Assembly: GCA_964445105.1 (NCBI GenBank)
Contig: CAYUJS010000064.1
Location: forward strand, 1-7,783
DNA length: 7,783 nucleotides
Source of the DNA: CAWBNS01 sp964445105
GTDB lineage: Bacteria; Chlamydiota; Chlamydiia; Chlamydiales; JAJFMA01
Direction: 5' to 3'
How positions within the stretch are numbered: position 1 is the stretch's first letter; each line of letters starts with the position of its first letter. The notes under the pieces were generated by a model. That model was not told the origin of the DNA, ran no database searches, and saw only the letters and a program-made list of their open reading frames with translations. The translations under genes were made by a program, and so were the position numbers. Positions 6,028 to 7,783 of this stretch are shown one piece after another.

Positions 6028-6584
6028 TAGACCCGTTGTATGTATTCGTCGGTTTTGGAGTCGACCTTAATGATATCACCCGCTTCAATAAAAGGCGGGA
6101 CCTCTACGCGAGCTCCTGTCTCTAAAACAGCTATTTTAGTGACGTTAGCGACTGGAGCGCCGCCGTTAGAATTCTCTGTTTTAGAAACCATGAGCTCCAG
6201 AAACTGGGGCAAATCGACAGAAAACACGGAATCGCCATAAAGGCTTGCTCTAAGCTCTACCCCCTCTTTCAAATAGGTTGCCTTTCTGCCAATAATATCT
6301 GGAGGTACCAGGACTTGCTCAAGATTCTCAACATCCAAAAAAAGATAACTCTTCCCTTCGAGGTAAAGGAATTCCAGCCTTCTTTCAAGCAACGCTACAT
6401 CTTTCAAAGCTTGGTTAAGCTTAAAGTTCTTCTCTAACACCTTACCCGAAGACATATCCTTGAGCTTGGTTTTGATAAAAGGTGCCCCCTTAGGTGCCGT
6501 AACGCGCACGCTGGATTCGACACGGAAGAGCTTATTATTAATGTTCAGCACCATTCCGGGATTAAGCTGATTACTGGTTGTCAT
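6027..6584 (-). CDS. efp: elongation factor P, divergent chlamydial type
   Basis: EF-P binds the ribosome between the P and E sites and relieves stalling at proline-rich stretches. The 185 residues cover the usual three domains: an N-terminal KOW-like domain (1-62), a middle OB domain (about 65-125) and a C-terminal OB domain (about 128-185) ending EYIQRV. The tip loop reads VTAPKGAPF, placing Lys32 where E. coli has the modified Lys34 in PGKGQAF. The usual preceding Gly is replaced, so the type of modification is uncertain. Chlamydiaceae have two EF-P paralogues, and this one resembles the copy next to accBC (FLELMVSKT, VPPFIEAGDIIKVD). The ATG at 6582-6584 has AAAAGGG seven bases upstream. 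The rpe stop is 15 bases before it, and accB begins 14 bases after its stop. Confidence 0.93.
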   Translation of the reverse strand: MTTSNQLNPGMVLNINNKLFRVESSVRVTAPKGAPFIKTKLKDMSSGKVLEKNFKLNQALKDVALLERRLEFLYLEGKSYLFLDVENLEQVLVPPDIIGRKATYLKEGVELRASLYGDSVFSVDLPQFLELMVSKTENSNGGAPVANVTKIAVLETGARVEVPPFIEAGDIIKVDSKTDEYIQRV

Positions 6585-6599
6585 GAAGAAACCCTTTTC

Positions 6600-7331
6600 T
6601 TATAGGTGGCTGATATCGTGCGAGACCACCTCTCGCAGTTGAGCGATGGCCTGCTTTAATTTTTTTTGGTTCATTAGAAATGAACCTGAAACGAAACTAT
6701 TGGCCCCGGCTTCCGCACACAACTTAGCCGTGTGGTAGTCTATGCCTCCATCTACCTGAATAAGAAGAGGCGGTAATGCTTTCTCGTCTGCGGAAGGCAA
6801 TTGGGTAACACCTCCCGCGCGGATATTTAGCCGCTGGCAGAATTCACGAACTAAACGCACCTTTTCCACAACCTCTGCCAAAAATGGCTGGCCCCCAAAA
6901 CCAGGCTGCACCGTCATCAGCAGTAGCAGGTCGCACTCATCTAAATATCTGAGTACCATCGAAGCCGACGTATCGGGGGAAAAAGCCAAACCAGCCTGCA
7001 CATTGCATCGCCTAATAAACTGTAGGGTCTGTGAGACGTCTTCAGTCGCCTCGAAGTGAAAGGTAATTCGGTCTGCGCCAGCTGCAACGAAACGCTCCAC
7101 ATAATCGTAGGGATTGTAGATCATCAGGTGTACGTCAAGGAAAAGGTTGGTCGCGCGGTTAACCGCGGCCACAGCCTGTGCGCCCATTGTCAGGTTCGGC
7201 ACAAAATGGCCGTCCATGATGTCCAGGTGAATACAATCCGCTCCGGCGTCCGCGATGCGTCGAGCCTCATCGGCCAGACGACCAAAGTCACCCGCTAGGA
7301 TCGAAGGAGCTATTTCTAAAGCGCTACTCAT
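6600..7331 (-). CDS. rpe: ribulose-phosphate 3-epimerase
   Basis: Rpe interconverts ribulose 5-phosphate and xylulose 5-phosphate in the pentose phosphate pathway (cytoplasm, TIM barrel). Seen: APSILAGDF (8-16), HLDIMDGHFVPNLT (35-48) with metal ligands His35 and Asp37, HLM with His68 (68-70), MTVQPGFGGQ (139-148) and QVDGGI (192-197) with Asp194, plus a phosphate loop at VSGSFLM. The chosen ATG at 7329-7331 gives 243 residues and the expected N-terminus; a longer TTG start at 7367 would add a 12-residue extension with no family support. Neither has a ribosome site. The protein is a little long because of an extra loop (about 172-189) before the last catalytic Asp. It is the first gene of the operon, with efp 15 bases downstream. 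Confidence 0.95.
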   Translation of the reverse strand: MSSALEIAPSILAGDFGRLADEARRIADAGADCIHLDIMDGHFVPNLTMGAQAVAAVNRATNLFLDVHLMIYNPYDYVERFVAAGADRITFHFEATEDVSQTLQFIRRCNVQAGLAFSPDTSASMVLRYLDECDLLLLMTVQPGFGGQPFLAEVVEKVRLVREFCQRLNIRAGGVTQLPSADEKALPPLLIQVDGGIDYHTAKLCAEAGANSFVSGSFLMNQKKLKQAIAQLREVVSHDISHL

Positions 7332-7338
7332 GCGTAAC

Positions 7339-7367
7339 TTGATAGCCGTTTGCCAGCCAAAAGTCAA
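7339..7367 (-). promoter_or_regulatory. candidate promoter for the rpe operon, close to leaderless
   Basis: On the minus strand TTGACT (7367-7362, five of six) is followed by a 17-base spacer and TATCAA (7344-7339, four of six). The ATG at 7331 begins eight bases after the -10 box, so transcription would start at or next to the start codon. This agrees with the lack of a ribosome site before that ATG, but the boxes are only moderate matches. Confidence 0.4.
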
Positions 7368-7380
7368 GAGGAAGCGTTAC

Positions 7381-7410
7381 TTGTCAAGAAGTAGGAATAG
7401 AGGTTATCCT
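7381..7410 (+). promoter_or_regulatory. candidate promoter for brnQ
   Basis: TTGTCA (7381-7386, five of six) is followed by an 18-base spacer and TATCCT (7405-7410, four of six). The predicted start near 7417 leaves a leader of about 17 bases before the ATG at 7434. The site is divergent from, and close to, the candidate rpe promoter. Confidence 0.35.
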
Positions 7411-7429
7411 TGACCGGGTCAGATTAACC
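7402..7429. repeat. nested inverted repeat upstream of brnQ
   Basis: Outer arms GGTTA (7402-7406) and TAACC (7425-7429) enclose inner arms TGACC (7411-7415) and GGTCA (7417-7421) around one G. The unpaired gaps are four and three bases. It overlaps the candidate -10 box and start site of brnQ, a typical place for a repressor operator. As RNA it could form a small hairpin ending four bases before the ATG. Confidence 0.4.
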
Positions 7430-7433
7430 CCGA

Positions 7434-7783
7434 ATGAGGAAAAACGTGCTTAAATCTAATACGATCAGTACCGGGCTAGCGATGTTTTCGATGTTTTTTG
7501 GGGCGGGAAATATTGTATTCCCGCTCGGCGTCGGGCTGATGGTTACGGACATGCACACCTGGGCTATCTTTGGCATGGTGCTGACAGCTGTGGCCATGCC
7601 TCTGCTGGGCCTTGTCTCCATGACCTTGTTTAGTGGGAACTACCACGATTTCTTCGCACGCGCAGGACGTATACCGGGCTGGTTGATTGCGCTCGTGCTC
7701 ATGCTCGCCATAGGCCCATTTGGAGCCGTACCACGCTGTATCACGCTCAGCTACGAAACCATTAACCACTTTTTGCCTGGGAT
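7434..7783 (+). CDS. brnQ: branched-chain amino acid transporter BrnQ (LIVCS family), 3' end missing
   Basis: BrnQ is an inner-membrane carrier for leucine, isoleucine and valine driven by a sodium or proton gradient. The frame is open to the right edge, giving 116 residues of an expected 400 or more. Family marks are GLAMFSMFFGAGNIVFP (14-30), MPLLGL (55-60) and IGPFGAVPR (93-101), followed by LSYET. Three hydrophobic segments are visible (about 12-35, 42-66 and 82-100). The start is taken as ATG 7434 (MRKNVLKSN). A GTG at 7446 is an alternative: AGGA at 7437-7440 lies five bases before it, while the ATG has no clear ribosome site. The gene runs divergently from rpe and probably has its own promoter. 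An intracellular bacterium importing host amino acids fits the context. Confidence 0.92.
   Translation, partial: MRKNVLKSNTISTGLAMFSMFFGAGNIVFPLGVGLMVTDMHTWAIFGMVLTAVAMPLLGLVSMTLFSGNYHDFFARAGRIPGWLIALVLMLAIGPFGAVPRCITLSYETINHFLPG

Noticed and set aside
7332..7367. Upstream TTG start for rpe adding 12 residues
   Set aside because: The extension is not found in the Rpe family as I know it, TTG is rare and no ribosome site is present.

Overview
The window looks like a piece of a chlamydial (order Chlamydiales, probably non-Chlamydiaceae) chromosome. The main evidence is a minus-strand gene block rpe-efp-accB-accC. As I recall, this is the order of the homologous genes in Chlamydia trachomatis. 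The EF-P is also of the divergent chlamydial type (FLELMVSKT, VPPFIEAGDIIKVD and a C-terminal EYIQRV). This assignment rests on memory of family sequences and gene order, not on a search.

Layout, left to right. Positions 2-1417 (+) hold the 3' part of a GH3 beta-N-acetylglucosaminidase of the NagZ type, fused to a C-terminal domain that looks lysozyme-like. Six bases further on, tail to tail, lies a minus-strand gene for an unrecognised protein with one membrane segment (1424-2068). Next comes about 600 bases without a convincing gene (2069-2670). It holds a candidate minus-strand promoter for the unknown gene, several inverted repeats, and a good Rho-independent terminator pointing leftward.

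Positions 2671-7331 (-) form one tightly packed operon, transcribed right to left: rpe, efp, accB, accC, ubiA, ubiX. The junctions are 15, 14 and 2 bases apart, then overlap by 4 and 19 bases. The operon mixes the pentose phosphate pathway (Rpe), translation (EF-P), the first step of fatty acid synthesis (AccB and AccC, which need AccA and AccD from elsewhere) and quinone synthesis (the prenyltransferase UbiA, and UbiX, which makes prenylated FMN for a UbiD-type decarboxylase). In Chlamydiae the last two most likely serve menaquinone made by the futalosine route. The terminator at 2490-2557 probably ends this operon.

The right edge (7434 onward, +) is the start of a BrnQ-type branched-chain amino acid transporter, transcribed divergently from rpe. 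The 102-base gap holds candidate promoters for both directions and a nested palindrome just upstream of brnQ.

Most of the window is ordinary housekeeping content. The most interesting item is the GH3 plus lysozyme-like fusion. I see no tRNA, rRNA, CRISPR array, insertion sequence or defence system.
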